From NCBI RefSeq assembly GCF_038595055.1, contig NZ_CP152002.1, positions 4,756,501 through 4,820,500 of the forward strand: a stretch of DNA of 64,000 bases. Direction: 5' to 3'. Below the pieces are notes generated by a model. The model did no database searches, was not told where the DNA came from, and saw only the letters and a program-made list of their open reading frames with translations. Shown in pieces: positions 16,636 to 24,788 of this stretch; the stretch's first letter is position 1, and every line of letters starts with the position of its first letter. Source of the stretch: Paenibacillus sp. FSL R7-0345 (GTDB lineage: Bacteria; Bacillota; Bacilli; Paenibacillales; Paenibacillaceae). A program made the position numbers and the translations under genes.

Positions 16636-17256
16636 ATGAGAAAAGGGTTAACGGTTTTCCTGTATGTTTCGGTTATTATTCTCGCGTTTATCTACAGATA
16701 TGATCTGCTGGACTGGCTGCGAGAGGATCACAGTCCTTTTCTGGCTTTTATTGCAGCTGCGCTTCTGGCACTGTTTCCGGTCATGCCGTATAAGCTGATT
16801 ATCGGCTTGTTCGGATATATGTATGGCGGTTTCCTGGCGGCGGTAATCTGCTGGAGTGCCACAACTGTTGCGGCAGCGGCCATGTACGGTATTGTAAAAT
16901 ATCTGTTTCAGCAGCGCGCCTTAACTTATCTGGCTTCTGTGAAGGCGCTCCATAAATTCACTTTAGCTATACAGCGGCGTCCGTTCGCTTCCATAGTTCT
17001 AGCCAGGCTGCTTCCAGTAGTTCCGCAAACAGCGGTAAATATTTATGCCGGGGCCGCAGGTCTGCCCTTCTGGAGCTATCTGGCGGCATCCGGTATCGGC
17101 AAGCTTCCGGGCATTGCCTTATATGCGTTTCTCGGAGGCAGGTTGTCCGGTCACCCCGGTAGCGTTATTGCAGCACTGGCCTTGTATGCAGCAGTATTGG
17201 CAGCAGCCGGATGGTCCTTGCGCATACAGGCTAAGACCAAGATCGAAGAACAGTAA
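16636..17256 (+). CDS. TVP38/TMEM64 (VTT domain) membrane protein
   Basis: A 206-residue integral membrane protein of the VTT/DedA superfamily. After a first membrane helix it has the re-entrant helix region FPVMPYKLIIGLFGYMYGG and the conserved VLARLLPVVPQTAVNIYAGAAGL motif, with Arg and the PxxP pattern. DedA-type members flip isoprenoid or glycerophospholipids across the membrane; the TVP38 branch is less well known. I start at the ATG at 16636 (AAGGGG 10 bases before, then K/R residues and a helix); a TTG at 16615 with AGAGGA upstream is possible. Confidence 0.85.
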   Translation: MRKGLTVFLYVSVIILAFIYRYDLLDWLREDHSPFLAFIAAALLALFPVMPYKLIIGLFGYMYGGFLAAVICWSATTVAAAAMYGIVKYLFQQRALTYLASVKALHKFTLAIQRRPFASIVLARLLPVVPQTAVNIYAGAAGLPFWSYLAASGIGKLPGIALYAFLGGRLSGHPGSVIAALALYAAVLAAAGWSLRIQAKTKIEEQ

Positions 17257-17360
17257 TCCCGCCCGCCGGAGACGTTGGCAGACTGTGCTTATTTGTTTTA
17301 TAATATAGTTAATTAAATTTTGATCTATTTAATTGCATTCCATATTATGGAGGGATATTA

Positions 17361-18338
17361 ATGAGTGAATTTCAATCTGAACATATAGGCTCGAAGACGG
17401 AAAAAGCAACCTTCGCGGGCGGCTGCTTCTGGTGCATGGTATCCCCGTTCGAAGACTTGCCGGGCATTGCCGGGATTATCTCCGGGTATACGGGCGGTCA
17501 CACGGTTAACCCGACCTACCAGGAGGTATGCTCCGAGACAACCGGACATGTAGAAGCGGTACAAATTACATTTAACCCTGAAATCTTTCCATACAGCAAG
17601 CTGCTGGAGCTGTTCTGGCAGCAGATTGATCCGACAGATGCCGGCGGACAGTTCCATGACCGCGGGACTTCTTACGGCACTGCCATCTTCTATCATTCCG
17701 AAGAGCAGCGCCAGGAAGCCGAGGCTTCCAAAGCGGCACTGGCAGCCAGCGGACGTTTCTCGGCACCGATTGTAACGCCGATTCTGCCCGCCAAGCCATT
17801 TTATCCGGCAGAGGAATATCACCAGGATTACCACCGCAAAAACCCCGGGCATTACAAGCGTTACCGCAAGGGCTCCGGCCGGGAAGCTTTTATTGAAAAT
17901 CACTGGAAGCATAGCGAGGACAAGCAGAGCCTCAAGGAGCGCCTGACTCAGTTGCAGTATGAGGTTACACAGAATAATGCGACTGAATCACCGTTCCGCA
18001 ATGAGTTCTGGGACCATCATGGTGACGGTCTGTACGTAGATATCGTTTCGGGAGAACCGCTCTTCAGCTCTACGGATAAATATGATTCCGGCTGCGGCTG
18101 GCCCAGCTTCACCCGCCCGATCCGCGATTATGCTGTCAAAGAAAAGACAGATCTCAGCCATCTGATGATCCGCACCGAGGTGCGCAGCCAAACCGCCGAC
18201 TCCCATCTCGGACACGTTTTTACTGACGGTCCGGGTGAAAACGGTCTGCGTTATTGCATCAATTCAGCTGCTCTGCGTTTTGTGCCTAAGGAAGATCTGG
18301 AAAAGGAAGGCTACGGGGAGTACCGTGTGCTATTTTAG
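17361..18338 (+). CDS. msrAB: Fused peptide-methionine sulfoxide reductase MsrA/MsrB
   Basis: A 325-residue bifunctional enzyme that reduces both epimers of methionine sulfoxide in proteins. MsrA comes first: [12 protein letters not shown] with catalytic Cys22, then GYTGG, GHVEAVQ and [14 protein letters not shown]. MsrB follows from about residue 195: [20 protein letters not shown] with the resolving-side Cys and [11 protein letters not shown] with the catalytic Cys. The two CxxC zinc pairs found in some MsrB are absent. No signal peptide, so it is cytoplasmic. TATAAT-like sequence and GGAGGG lie upstream; it is a single-gene unit. Confidence 0.95.
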   Translation: MSEFQSEHIGSKTEKATFAGGCFWCMVSPFEDLPGIAGIISGYTGGHTVNPTYQEVCSETTGHVEAVQITFNPEIFPYSKLLELFWQQIDPTDAGGQFHDRGTSYGTAIFYHSEEQRQEAEASKAALAASGRFSAPIVTPILPAKPFYPAEEYHQDYHRKNPGHYKRYRKGSGREAFIENHWKHSEDKQSLKERLTQLQYEVTQNNATESPFRNEFWDHHGDGLYVDIVSGEPLFSSTDKYDSGCGWPSFTRPIRDYAVKEKTDLSHLMIRTEVRSQTADSHLGHVFTDGPGENGLRYCINSAALRFVPKEDLEKEGYGEYRVLF

Positions 18339-18385
18339 TACGCATAAGCTGAGTCTGACCTCAATTAGCAGAAATTAGCCCATAT

Positions 18386-18427
18386 AAAAAGCCTTCAGCC
18401 CGTTAATAAACGTGGCGGAGGCTTTAT
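18386..18427. terminator. Bidirectional terminator between msrAB and a GNAT gene
   Basis: AAAGCCT (18388-18394) pairs with AGGCTTT (18419-18425) around an inner CGTT/AACG hairpin. T-rich sequence follows on both strands, so it can serve the two convergent genes. Confidence 0.75.
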
Positions 18428-18451
18428 TTATGGGCATGTCCTTTTAAGCCA

Positions 18452-18910
18452 TTACAGAAACAAACTCATCCCCGGTGCATCAGCAGCTCTCCTCACAAAA
18501 CCAAACCGTTCATAAAATTCTGCTTTGCCGCTTGCTGCAGACAGCTGAATCCAGCGGATACCTTTTGCTTTACAGTGGCTGATCAAATGTTCCATTACCA
18601 TACTTCCAATCCCGTAGCCCTGAAAATCGGGTAATACGATCACATCGCAAATAATGCACTGGATGACTCCGTCTGATACAATCCTGCCGGATGCTGCAAG
18701 TCTTCCGTCTTTTACAACACTCAATATGTACCAGCTGTTTATCAATGATTCCTGAAGCATCTCTGCCGTCCAGCGGCCTTCCGGATCCCAGCCTGTTGAC
18801 TGATAGAGCCCGTAATATTCTTTTTCCTCAGGGAGTTTATTAAGAAAAATCAAATCAACCAAAACCCTTTCCCTCCATTTGCAGTATAGCTGCACAAACG
18901 TAACCAGCAT
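18452..18910 (-). CDS. GNAT-family N-acetyltransferase
   Basis: A GNAT domain of about 150 residues. The acetyl-CoA loop is VLPDFQGYGIGSMVMEHLI, and the C-terminal YERFGFVRR is the usual last motif. I use the ATG at 18910, which has GGAGGGG 5 bases upstream; but the residues up to about 17 do not look like a GNAT start, and a TTG at 18862 with GGAGGG 8 bases before it would give the more usual N-terminus VDLIFLNKLPEE. Substrate unknown. Confidence 0.82.
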   Translation of the reverse strand: MLVTFVQLYCKWRERVLVDLIFLNKLPEEKEYYGLYQSTGWDPEGRWTAEMLQESLINSWYILSVVKDGRLAASGRIVSDGVIQCIICDVIVLPDFQGYGIGSMVMEHLISHCKAKGIRWIQLSAASGKAEFYERFGFVRRAADAPGMSLFL

Positions 18911-18997
18911 ATAATCCCCTCCGGCAATCCTCTGCACCACTTCTCTTCACAAAGAAAAAATCCGGAGGGTCAATTGCATTTTTTTCTAACTATGAAT

Positions 18998-20056
18998 TCA
19001 ATTGTCATCCTCTTCTTTGACCGGAGCAGCCGTTACCCTGGTTTTAAGCCGCATGCGTATAATGAGCACTACAGCAGCAACGACCGCAAATACAACCAGT
19101 ATCGGCAAGGCTGCAGCCAGGAAGACAAACAGCCACTGGAACGTTACCGACAAGGCATGCAGACTCTTGGAGAGCGCATCGGATGCCCGTGTCAGCAGCG
19201 GACCCTGCTCCTTTTTCTGGATATCAACAATGCCTGAGTCCGTCTGATAGAGCCGCAGCTCTACTGTAGAAAAGGATACATTCTGGTCGATATAACGCAT
19301 TCTGCCTTTGATCTGCTCAATGGACTCCTGGATCGCTCCAAGCTCATTGGCAAAAGCTACAAGATCCGAGGATTTGGTCGCTTTTGACATAAAATCGATG
19401 TACTGGGTTTCCATCAGCTGCTTGGCCTTCAGCCGTGATTCCAGATCTACATATTCCTCCGATACATCCTGGCCTTCAATGCTCCGCTGAACCCCCTCGT
19501 TCTTAATCAGCTCTAATTTATCAAGAAACGGGGAGAATCCGGCCGCCGGCACCTTCAGCACAAAAGTACCGCCTTTTTCGTAGTCAGTCATATTCTCGGT
19601 AAATCCGATAATATAGCCTCCAGCCAGTGTCACCAGGTTGCGTACTTCCGACTGGGCTGCACCGTAATCCTCTACTTCCATGGTAAGGTTCGCTTTGTAG
19701 ATCAGCTTTTTGTTCAGTCCGGCTGCCACGTCAACGCCGCTGAACCCGGATGTTTCCGACGTGCCGCCCTGTGCCTGCTGTCCTGAAGCTGCGCCTTTAT
19801 CAGCCGTACTTCTGCCGCTGGTTACCACTGCTGCCTTGCCGTCCGCAGCAGCCTGATTCAGGTCCAAGTCTGCTGAACCGCCGTACTCCATCGTTTCTGC
19901 AGCTGCAGGCGCTGCTTGCGTTGAGGCTTCGCTGGCTGTCCCCTTATCCGCCGCTGCATTATCACTTGCCGAATTGTTGTCACCTGAACCGCAGCCCGCC
20001 AGTGTTACCGCCAAAACCAATAATCCTGTTAAGTAATGCAGACCCCTTTTGCGCAT
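18998..20056 (-). CDS. DUF4349 lipoprotein
   Basis: A 352-residue surface lipoprotein. Signal peptide MRKRGLHYLTGLL... ends at lipobox LAGC (Cys about 22). An Ala/Ser/Thr-rich linker (about 25-115) leads to the DUF4349 domain: LIYKANLTMEVEDYGAA, GGYIIGF, FVLKVPAAGF, then coiled coil from about 205 to 270 with EEYVDLESRLKAK and SIEQIKGRMRYIDQN. A membrane helix near 305-335 and a basic cytoplasmic tail end the protein, so it is anchored at both ends. GGAGG lies 7 bases before the second ATG, chosen here; the first ATG (20062) is almost on the ribosome site. Function of the family is unknown. Confidence 0.9.
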   Translation of the reverse strand: MRKRGLHYLTGLLVLAVTLAGCGSGDNNSASDNAAADKGTASEASTQAAPAAAETMEYGGSADLDLNQAAADGKAAVVTSGRSTADKGAASGQQAQGGTSETSGFSGVDVAAGLNKKLIYKANLTMEVEDYGAAQSEVRNLVTLAGGYIIGFTENMTDYEKGGTFVLKVPAAGFSPFLDKLELIKNEGVQRSIEGQDVSEEYVDLESRLKAKQLMETQYIDFMSKATKSSDLVAFANELGAIQESIEQIKGRMRYIDQNVSFSTVELRLYQTDSGIVDIQKKEQGPLLTRASDALSKSLHALSVTFQWLFVFLAAALPILVVFAVVAAVVLIIRMRLKTRVTAAPVKEEDDN

Positions 20057-20154
20057 ACTCATTCCTCCAAAAGTGTAGTGGAAATTCCGCTTCTTTTGTT
20101 CTCTACAACCAGCCGTTCCGCTTCTGTCTGTTTTTCAGCAGATCAGCCTACCCA

Positions 20155-20233
20155 TTTGACGTTCCAAATGCTGGAAGGTTGCAGGAGGAGGCCGTCAAAG
20201 CCCATTATTATTTAAACTTTTTCCCATAATCAA
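20155..20233 (-). promoter_or_regulatory. Promoter and structured leader of the DUF4349 gene
   Basis: On the minus strand TTGATT (20228-20233) and TAATAA (20205-20210) are 17 bases apart. The transcript would begin near 20198 with CTTTGACG, whose TTTGACG/CGTCAAA inverted repeat (20193-20199 with 20155-20161) closes a 31-base loop holding a TTCCA/TGGAA hairpin and a CCTCCTCC stretch complementary to the gene's ribosome site. Confidence 0.5.
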
Positions 20234-20278
20234 CAAAATAGACATAAAAAAAGACCCTCCATCACCGGATGATCCTGT

Positions 20279-20307
20279 TTGCGCAAATTCGCTTTTTTTG
20301 CTACAAT
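20279..20307 (+). promoter_or_regulatory. Promoter of the DUF1540 gene
   Basis: TTGCGC (20279-20284) and TACAAT (20302-20307) are 17 bases apart, giving a start near 20314 and a leader of about 144 bases before the 50-codon gene. Confidence 0.6.
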
Positions 20308-20312
20308 GATCG

Positions 20313-20404
20313 TGTCTAACAAGACAAGATACACCAAATACCCTATATTCCTAAGAATAAGGGTACGGTTCTGTTCGGACAAGCTCCACCTTGTTGAACA
20401 GGAC
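20313..20404 (+). promoter_or_regulatory. Three-hairpin leader of the DUF1540 gene
   Basis: The leader contains TGTCT/AGACA (20313-20326), an imperfect ACCCTATATTC/GAATAAGGGT hairpin (about 20340-20364), and a long stem GTTCTGTTC/GAACAGGAC with inner ACAAG/CTTGT (20369-20404). The strong ribosome site follows 45 bases later. It fits no riboswitch class I know. Confidence 0.5.
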
Positions 20405-20457
20405 ATGCTATTGTGCACTGACAACTTGATAATCTACTATAAGGGGAGGTGACCCTC

Positions 20458-20610
20458 ATGGCAAAAGACGTTATGTGTGCAGTAAACTCTTGCACCTACT
20501 GGGCTGAAGAGAACAAATGTAGCGCTGAAACAATCTTCGTTGCTTATCACAGTTCCAAGGAGCCGAAGCACTCTGAGGAAACAGACTGCAAAACATTCGA
20601 AAGCAAATAA
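20458..20610 (+). CDS. DUF1540 domain protein, 50 residues
   Basis: A tiny Cys-rich protein, MAKDVMCAVNSCTYWAEENK followed by 30 residues. The DUF1540 pattern is complete: Cys7, Cys12, Cys21 and Cys44, with KCSAETI and ETDCKTFE. The four cysteines may bind a metal. The start is certain: AAGGGGAGGTGA precedes the ATG by 6 bases. It has its own promoter, structured leader and terminator, so it is probably made in quantity. In other Firmicutes such genes are often linked to sporulation or dormancy, but the role is not known. Confidence 0.9.
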   Translation: MAKDVMCAVNSCTYWAEENKCSAETIFVAYHSSKEPKHSEETDCKTFESK

Positions 20611-20620
20611 GTAATACCTT

Positions 20621-20653
20621 AGAAGGGACCCTCCACGGTTCCTTCTTTTCTGT
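20621..20653 (+). terminator. Terminator of the DUF1540 gene
   Basis: A 10-bp stem (20621-20630 with 20637-20646, one G-U) closes on a 6-base loop and is followed by TTTTCTGTTT. Confidence 0.85.
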
Positions 20654-20671
20654 TTCTCATTTTATCAAGAA

Positions 20672-20686
20672 TGATAATTATTATCA
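20672..20686. promoter_or_regulatory. Perfect 7-1-7 Fur box
   Basis: TGATAATTATTATCA matches the Bacillus Fur consensus TGATAAT-N-ATTATCA in all fixed positions. On the minus strand it overlaps TTGATA (20682-20687), which is 17 bases from TAAAAT (20659-20664), a good promoter pointing towards the DUF1540 gene. On the plus strand it lies about 100 bases before the predicted start of the VOC gene. Confidence 0.7.
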
Positions 20687-20742
20687 AGTGTTTTAGTGAA
20701 AAAATCTTTACTTCAAGGCCAGCCCCCTGTGATGCGGCATGA

Positions 20743-20771
20743 TTGCAAACCCAGATGAATCACCGTACAAT
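20743..20771 (+). promoter_or_regulatory. Promoter of the VOC gene
   Basis: TTGCAA (20743-20748) and TACAAT (20766-20771) are 17 bases apart, 42 bases before the ATG. Confidence 0.6.
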
Positions 20772-20812
20772 GGGTTTACGCTTTCACGATAAACAAATCC
20801 GGAGGGTGAATG

Positions 20813-21190
20813 ATGATCAAGCAAATCGGCCAAATTATGCTCTATGTAAATGATCAGGACCAGGCAGTACGCTTTTGGACAGAGAAGCTCGGGTTTATCA
20901 AGGTTTCGGAAAATGACAACGGACAAGGCCTGCGCTGGATTGAGATTTCGCCGGCAGAAGGCGCCCAGACCTCCTTTGTTCTTCATAACAAGCAGCTTAT
21001 CGCCCAAATGCAGCCGGAGCTTCACCTTGGCACACCTTCCATTATACTTTACACTGACGACCTGGACGGGCTGTATCAGGATTTTCAGGATAAGGGGATT
21101 ACGGTCGGGGATCTGGTAGACATGCCGGAGGGCCGGGTATTCAACTTTGCCGATGATGAGAATAACTACTTTGCCGTTATTCAGAAATAA
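20813..21190 (+). CDS. VOC-family (glyoxalase/bleomycin-resistance fold) protein
   Basis: A 125-residue single VOC module pair: IGQIMLYVNDQDQAVRFWTEKLGF at the start and DMPEGRVFNFADDENNYFAVIQK at the end, the second beta-alpha-beta unit. Conserved Glu/His positions of metal-binding VOC enzymes are only partly present, so it may be an enzyme or a binding protein. GGAGGG favours the second of two adjacent ATG codons. It has its own promoter, and a perfect Fur box lies further upstream. Substrate unknown. Confidence 0.88.
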   Translation: MIKQIGQIMLYVNDQDQAVRFWTEKLGFIKVSENDNGQGLRWIEISPAEGAQTSFVLHNKQLIAQMQPELHLGTPSIILYTDDLDGLYQDFQDKGITVGDLVDMPEGRVFNFADDENNYFAVIQK

Positions 21191-21200
21191 CATAAAAATT

Positions 21201-21226
21201 ACGCCACCACAGCAATGTGGTGGCGT
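21201..21226. terminator. Bidirectional terminator between the VOC gene and metE
   Basis: A perfect 11-bp stem ACGCCACCACA/TGTGGTGGCGT closes on GCAA. A T-rich tail follows on each strand; it ends both convergent genes. Confidence 0.85.
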
Positions 21227-21279
21227 TTATTATGTCCATGCGGCATACTCAGATGCTTTTCACTCTGATTGCCGTCTTT

Positions 21280-23571
21280 TTATACCCCGACTGCCTTTCT
21301 TACCTGCACTGCCGCCTCGACCATATTACGCAGCGCCGCACCGGTTTCTTCCCAGCCTCTGGTTTTCAGGCCGCAGTCCGGATTAATCCAGAACTGTCCG
21401 GCATCAAGAACACGCAAGGCACGTTCAATGCTGGCAGTCATTTCCTTGGTATCCGGTACCCGCGGGCTGTGGATATCATATACCCCAAGCCCGATGCCCT
21501 TATCATATTCCTGCTCCTCAAAGCTGACAATCAGCTCGCCGTGGCTGCGTGAGGTTTCAATGGAGATGACATCGGCATCCATGGCTGAGATGGAATCAAT
21601 CATATCGTTAAATTCACTGTAGCACATATGGGTGTGGATTTGTGTTGTATCCTTGACCGGGTTCGTAGCAATCCGGAAAGCCCGTACTGCCCAGTTCAAA
21701 TAGTTCTCATGATCCTCTATTTTCAGCGGCAGCCCTTCACGGATGGCCGGCTCATCTACCTGAATCATCTCGATTCCCGCATCCTCCAAGGCCTTCACCT
21801 CCTGGCGCAGCGCCAGGGCAATCTGGTTCGCCACCGCTTCACGGCTCAGGTCATCGCGGACGAAGGACCAGTTCAGAATCGTCACCGGACCGGTGAGCAT
21901 TCCTTTTACCGGCAGCTTCGTGAGCGACTGGGCGTATACGCTTTCCTTGACGGTCATCGGCTCAACAAACGCAACATCCGCATAGATAACCGGCGGCTTC
22001 ACGCAGCGTGAGCCGTAGGACTGCACCCAGCCCCCCTTGGTGAACAGGTAGCCGGCCAGCTTCTCACCGAAGAACTCAACCATATCTGTCCGCTCGAACT
22101 CCCCGTGCACCAGCACATCCAGTCCCAGCTCCTCCTGAAAAGCGATGACGTCAGCGATCTGCTGGCGGACAAATCCGTCGTAGCGCTCCTGGCTCCATAC
22201 ACCCTTGCGCCATTTGAGACGGGCCTGCCGCACCTCAGCCGTCTGCGGGAAGCTGCCGATTGTCGTTGTCGGCAGCAGCGGCAGCTGCCATTTCTCGCGC
22301 TGTACCTTCTGCCGCTCGGCAAAAGGCAGGCTGCGGCTGTCCGGCAGCTGCTGGAGGCCTGCTGCCTGCTCGGCAACATCCTTACGGCCGCGTTCAGGCA
22401 GTGCGCGGAAGAGGGACAAGGCTTCGCGGTTCTCGGCCAGTGCTGCAGCATAGCTGTCCTGCCCATCCGCTGCCGCTGCTGCAATCAGGCTCAGCTCGGC
22501 CAGCTTCTCGTCCGCGAAGGCGATAGCGTTCTTGACCGTGCTCTTCAGCCGGTCTTCCCCCTGCACCGATACCGGGACATGCAGCAGACTGCAGGATGGC
22601 TGCAGGATCAGCCGCTCGTCCGGCACGAAGTTTCTCAGCTGGCGCACCAGCTCCAGCTTAGCCGCAGCATCGCTGCGCCAGATGTTGCGCCCGTCAATGA
22701 TGCCGGCGCCGAGCCACTTGTCTTCCGGCCAGCCCAGCCGCCGGATGGAATCGAGATTCGCTCCGCCATCATGTACAAAGTCCAGGCCAAGTCCGGCCAC
22801 CGGGAGTTTCAGCAGCGCTTCCAGCGGCTCCGCAGCCTCAAAATAAGTCTGCAGCAGCAGCTTGAGCCCCGGCACTTGGGAGGCTATCGTCCCGTAAATG
22901 TGCTCCAGCAGCTTGATCTCTTCTGCGTTCAGGCCGGTGACAACCGCCGCCTCATCAATCTGCACCCAGGCTACCCCTTCCTCCTGCAGCTCCTGCAGCA
23001 GCTGAATGTAGACCGGCAGGAAGCGGTCCGCTACTGCTGCAATATCTGCAGCCCGGAAGCCCTTGGACAGCTTCAGGAACGTGTAAAGGCCGAGTACAAC
23101 CGGCTTGCCTTCGATTCCAGCCTGCTCTTTGGCGAAGCGGTAAGCGGCAAGCGGCTTATTGGCTGTCAGCACCGGAGTCTGCTCACCGATTTCCGGTACG
23201 ATATAGTGATAGTTCGTATTGAACCATTTGGTCATTTCGCAGGCTGTAGCTCCGGCGCTGCCTCGGGCCATTGCAAAATACAGCTCCAGGGAAATCTCTC
23301 CGCCCTCATAGCCATAACGCGGAGGAATGATGCCAAACATAGCGGCTGTGTCCAGCACATGATCATAAAAGGTGAAGTCGCCGACCGGAATCAGATCAAT
23401 TCCGGCGTGCTGCTGTGTTTTCAGGTGCTGAAGCTGAAGTCCCGACATGCCGGACCGGAGCTCCTTCTCACTGATTTTACCGCTCCAGAAATCTTCGAGC
23501 AGCTTCTTCCACTCCCGGTTTCTGCCGATTCTCGGATAACCGAGGCTGCTGGTTGTTATTGTGCTGGACAT
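21280..23571 (-). CDS. metE: Cobalamin-independent methionine synthase
   Basis: A 763-residue MetE that transfers the methyl group of methyl-tetrahydropteroyl-triglutamate to homocysteine. The N-terminal half (SLGYPRIGRNREWKKLLEDFW) is the degenerate barrel; the C-terminal catalytic barrel has TTTIGSFPQT, QVDEPAIREGLP, HTHMCYSEFNDM (zinc His and Cys) and WINPDCGLKTRGW (zinc Cys). Length is normal. AGGAGTGAG precedes the ATG. It stands alone, with a hairpin touching the ribosome site region; no SAM-I riboswitch, T-box or cobalamin riboswitch was recognised upstream, which is notable for a Bacillota metE. Confidence 0.97.
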   Translation of the reverse strand: MSSTITTSSLGYPRIGRNREWKKLLEDFWSGKISEKELRSGMSGLQLQHLKTQQHAGIDLIPVGDFTFYDHVLDTAAMFGIIPPRYGYEGGEISLELYFAMARGSAGATACEMTKWFNTNYHYIVPEIGEQTPVLTANKPLAAYRFAKEQAGIEGKPVVLGLYTFLKLSKGFRAADIAAVADRFLPVYIQLLQELQEEGVAWVQIDEAAVVTGLNAEEIKLLEHIYGTIASQVPGLKLLLQTYFEAAEPLEALLKLPVAGLGLDFVHDGGANLDSIRRLGWPEDKWLGAGIIDGRNIWRSDAAAKLELVRQLRNFVPDERLILQPSCSLLHVPVSVQGEDRLKSTVKNAIAFADEKLAELSLIAAAAADGQDSYAAALAENREALSLFRALPERGRKDVAEQAAGLQQLPDSRSLPFAERQKVQREKWQLPLLPTTTIGSFPQTAEVRQARLKWRKGVWSQERYDGFVRQQIADVIAFQEELGLDVLVHGEFERTDMVEFFGEKLAGYLFTKGGWVQSYGSRCVKPPVIYADVAFVEPMTVKESVYAQSLTKLPVKGMLTGPVTILNWSFVRDDLSREAVANQIALALRQEVKALEDAGIEMIQVDEPAIREGLPLKIEDHENYLNWAVRAFRIATNPVKDTTQIHTHMCYSEFNDMIDSISAMDADVISIETSRSHGELIVSFEEQEYDKGIGLGVYDIHSPRVPDTKEMTASIERALRVLDAGQFWINPDCGLKTRGWEETGAALRNMVEAAVQVRKAVGV

Positions 23572-23590
23572 AATGACTCACTCCTGTTTC

Positions 23591-23637
23591 GTATGAAATG
23601 TATTTGCTGCCGTGCACCAAATCTGCAGCAATCATAC
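23591..23637 (-). promoter_or_regulatory. Hairpin in the metE leader
   Basis: In the transcript GTATGATTGCTGC pairs with GCAGCAA and TCATAC, a 13-bp stem with a 7-base bulge and a 14-base loop. It ends about 20 bases before the ATG, beside the ribosome site. The rest of the 333-base gap to uppP shows no gene. Confidence 0.45.
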
Positions 23638-23805
23638 TGAACCGCAGGGATAGTCCGCAATAGTTTCACGGTTTTCCGGTTATACGCATTCGCTATAGCT
23701 GACACCGCAAACAACTTACAGAGCAAGTCTGCCAGCGCTTTTCCGCTCTCCGCCTTTTCATTCATCCAGGCGGAAAATACGGAAAATAGCCGGGAAACCG
23801 CAAAG

Positions 23806-23845
23806 AAACGGCGGCTCCATCCCTTCCCGGGAGGAACCGCCGTTT
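23806..23845 (-). terminator. Terminator of the dedA-uppP unit
   Basis: AAACGGCGGCTCC pairs with GGAACCGCCGTTT (one mismatch), 60 bases after the uppP stop, followed by TTTCTTTG on the minus strand. Confidence 0.7.
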
Positions 23846-23904
23846 CCGGCAGCCTGTTATAAATTAGGTTTATGGACGCAGCCTAGAGATGGCTTATAAA
23901 CGAC

Positions 23905-24765
23905 CTAGAACCAGACCAGATAGACCACGGCAGCCAGTACAATCCGGTAGATGGCGAACGGCAGCAGCTTGATCCGGTTGATCAGCTTCAGGAAGAAGCG
24001 CATCGACAAAAGCGCGAACAGAAAGGCGCTGATGAAGCCCGCAATGAAGAACGGCAGCGCGTCCAGCGTAAAGTACTGCCAGTTCTTGATGAGCGAGATC
24101 AGGCTGGCTCCGGCCATAATCGGAACAGCCATAATAAAAGTAAAGTCCGCTGCAGCCCGGTGGCTCATCCCGAGCAGCACGCCGCCGGAGATGGTCGAGC
24201 CCGAGCGGGAAAAGCCCGGCCAGAGCGAGACACACTGGATCAGGCCGACCGAAAGTGCCTGACGGTATGTAATCTGGTCGACCGTTTCTGTTTTCGGCTT
24301 TTTGGGCGCAAAACGGTCGGCAATTATCATAAATACAGCCCCTACAACCAGACCGATCAGCACCGTTGAGGTTGAAAACAGATGCTCGTCAATGTAGTCC
24401 TCGAACAGCAGACCGAAGACTCCCGCGGGAATCAGGCCAACGAGAACCTGGCCCAGCTTCAGGCGGCCTTCTGTCTCCACCTGCGGCACACCATCCGGCA
24501 CGGCTGTCATTTCTTTGCGGCTGAACCGCTTGAGTCCGAGGAGATCAATAAACCGTTTGTAGAAAATAATGACGACTGCGAGAATCGAGCCCAGCTGGAT
24601 AACAACCTTAAATGTGTTGGCAGTATATTTGCCCAGGAACTCCTGTGATTTCAGCCACATGTCATCCACAATGATCATATGGCCGGTGGAGGAAACCGGA
24701 GCAAATTCAGTCAAGCCCTCAACAATTCCGAGAATAATTGCTTTAATAATGGTTAGCAGCTCCAT
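23905..24765 (-). CDS. uppP: Undecaprenyl-diphosphatase
   Basis: A 286-residue integral membrane enzyme (BacA/UppP) that dephosphorylates undecaprenyl diphosphate, renewing the lipid carrier for cell wall synthesis and giving bacitracin tolerance. Signature motifs are ILGIVEGLTEFAPVSSTGHMI (catalytic Glu-rich and PVSSTGH) near the N-terminus and GFSRSGSTISGG (catalytic Arg/Ser) near 180; about eight hydrophobic helices follow. It starts 23 bases after the dedA stop, so the two are co-transcribed. Confidence 0.96.
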   Translation of the reverse strand: MELLTIIKAIILGIVEGLTEFAPVSSTGHMIIVDDMWLKSQEFLGKYTANTFKVVIQLGSILAVVIIFYKRFIDLLGLKRFSRKEMTAVPDGVPQVETEGRLKLGQVLVGLIPAGVFGLLFEDYIDEHLFSTSTVLIGLVVGAVFMIIADRFAPKKPKTETVDQITYRQALSVGLIQCVSLWPGFSRSGSTISGGVLLGMSHRAAADFTFIMAVPIMAGASLISLIKNWQYFTLDALPFFIAGFISAFLFALLSMRFFLKLINRIKLLPFAIYRIVLAAVVYLVWF

Positions 24766-24788
24766 GTCAGCTCCTCCTTATTTTGTGT

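Noticed and set aside
20246-20281. Possible minus-strand terminator for an antisense RNA
   Set aside because: Seven T are present, but the preceding hairpin has only about four base pairs, so I do not call it.
20230-20424. 64-codon minus-strand frame over the DUF1540 leader
   Set aside because: No ribosome site or domain; it overlaps promoter and hairpins of the opposite gene.
22105-23640. 511-codon open frame on the plus strand opposite metE
   Set aside because: It mirrors metE codons, has no ribosome site and gives no family pattern. It is a shadow frame of a GC-biased gene.
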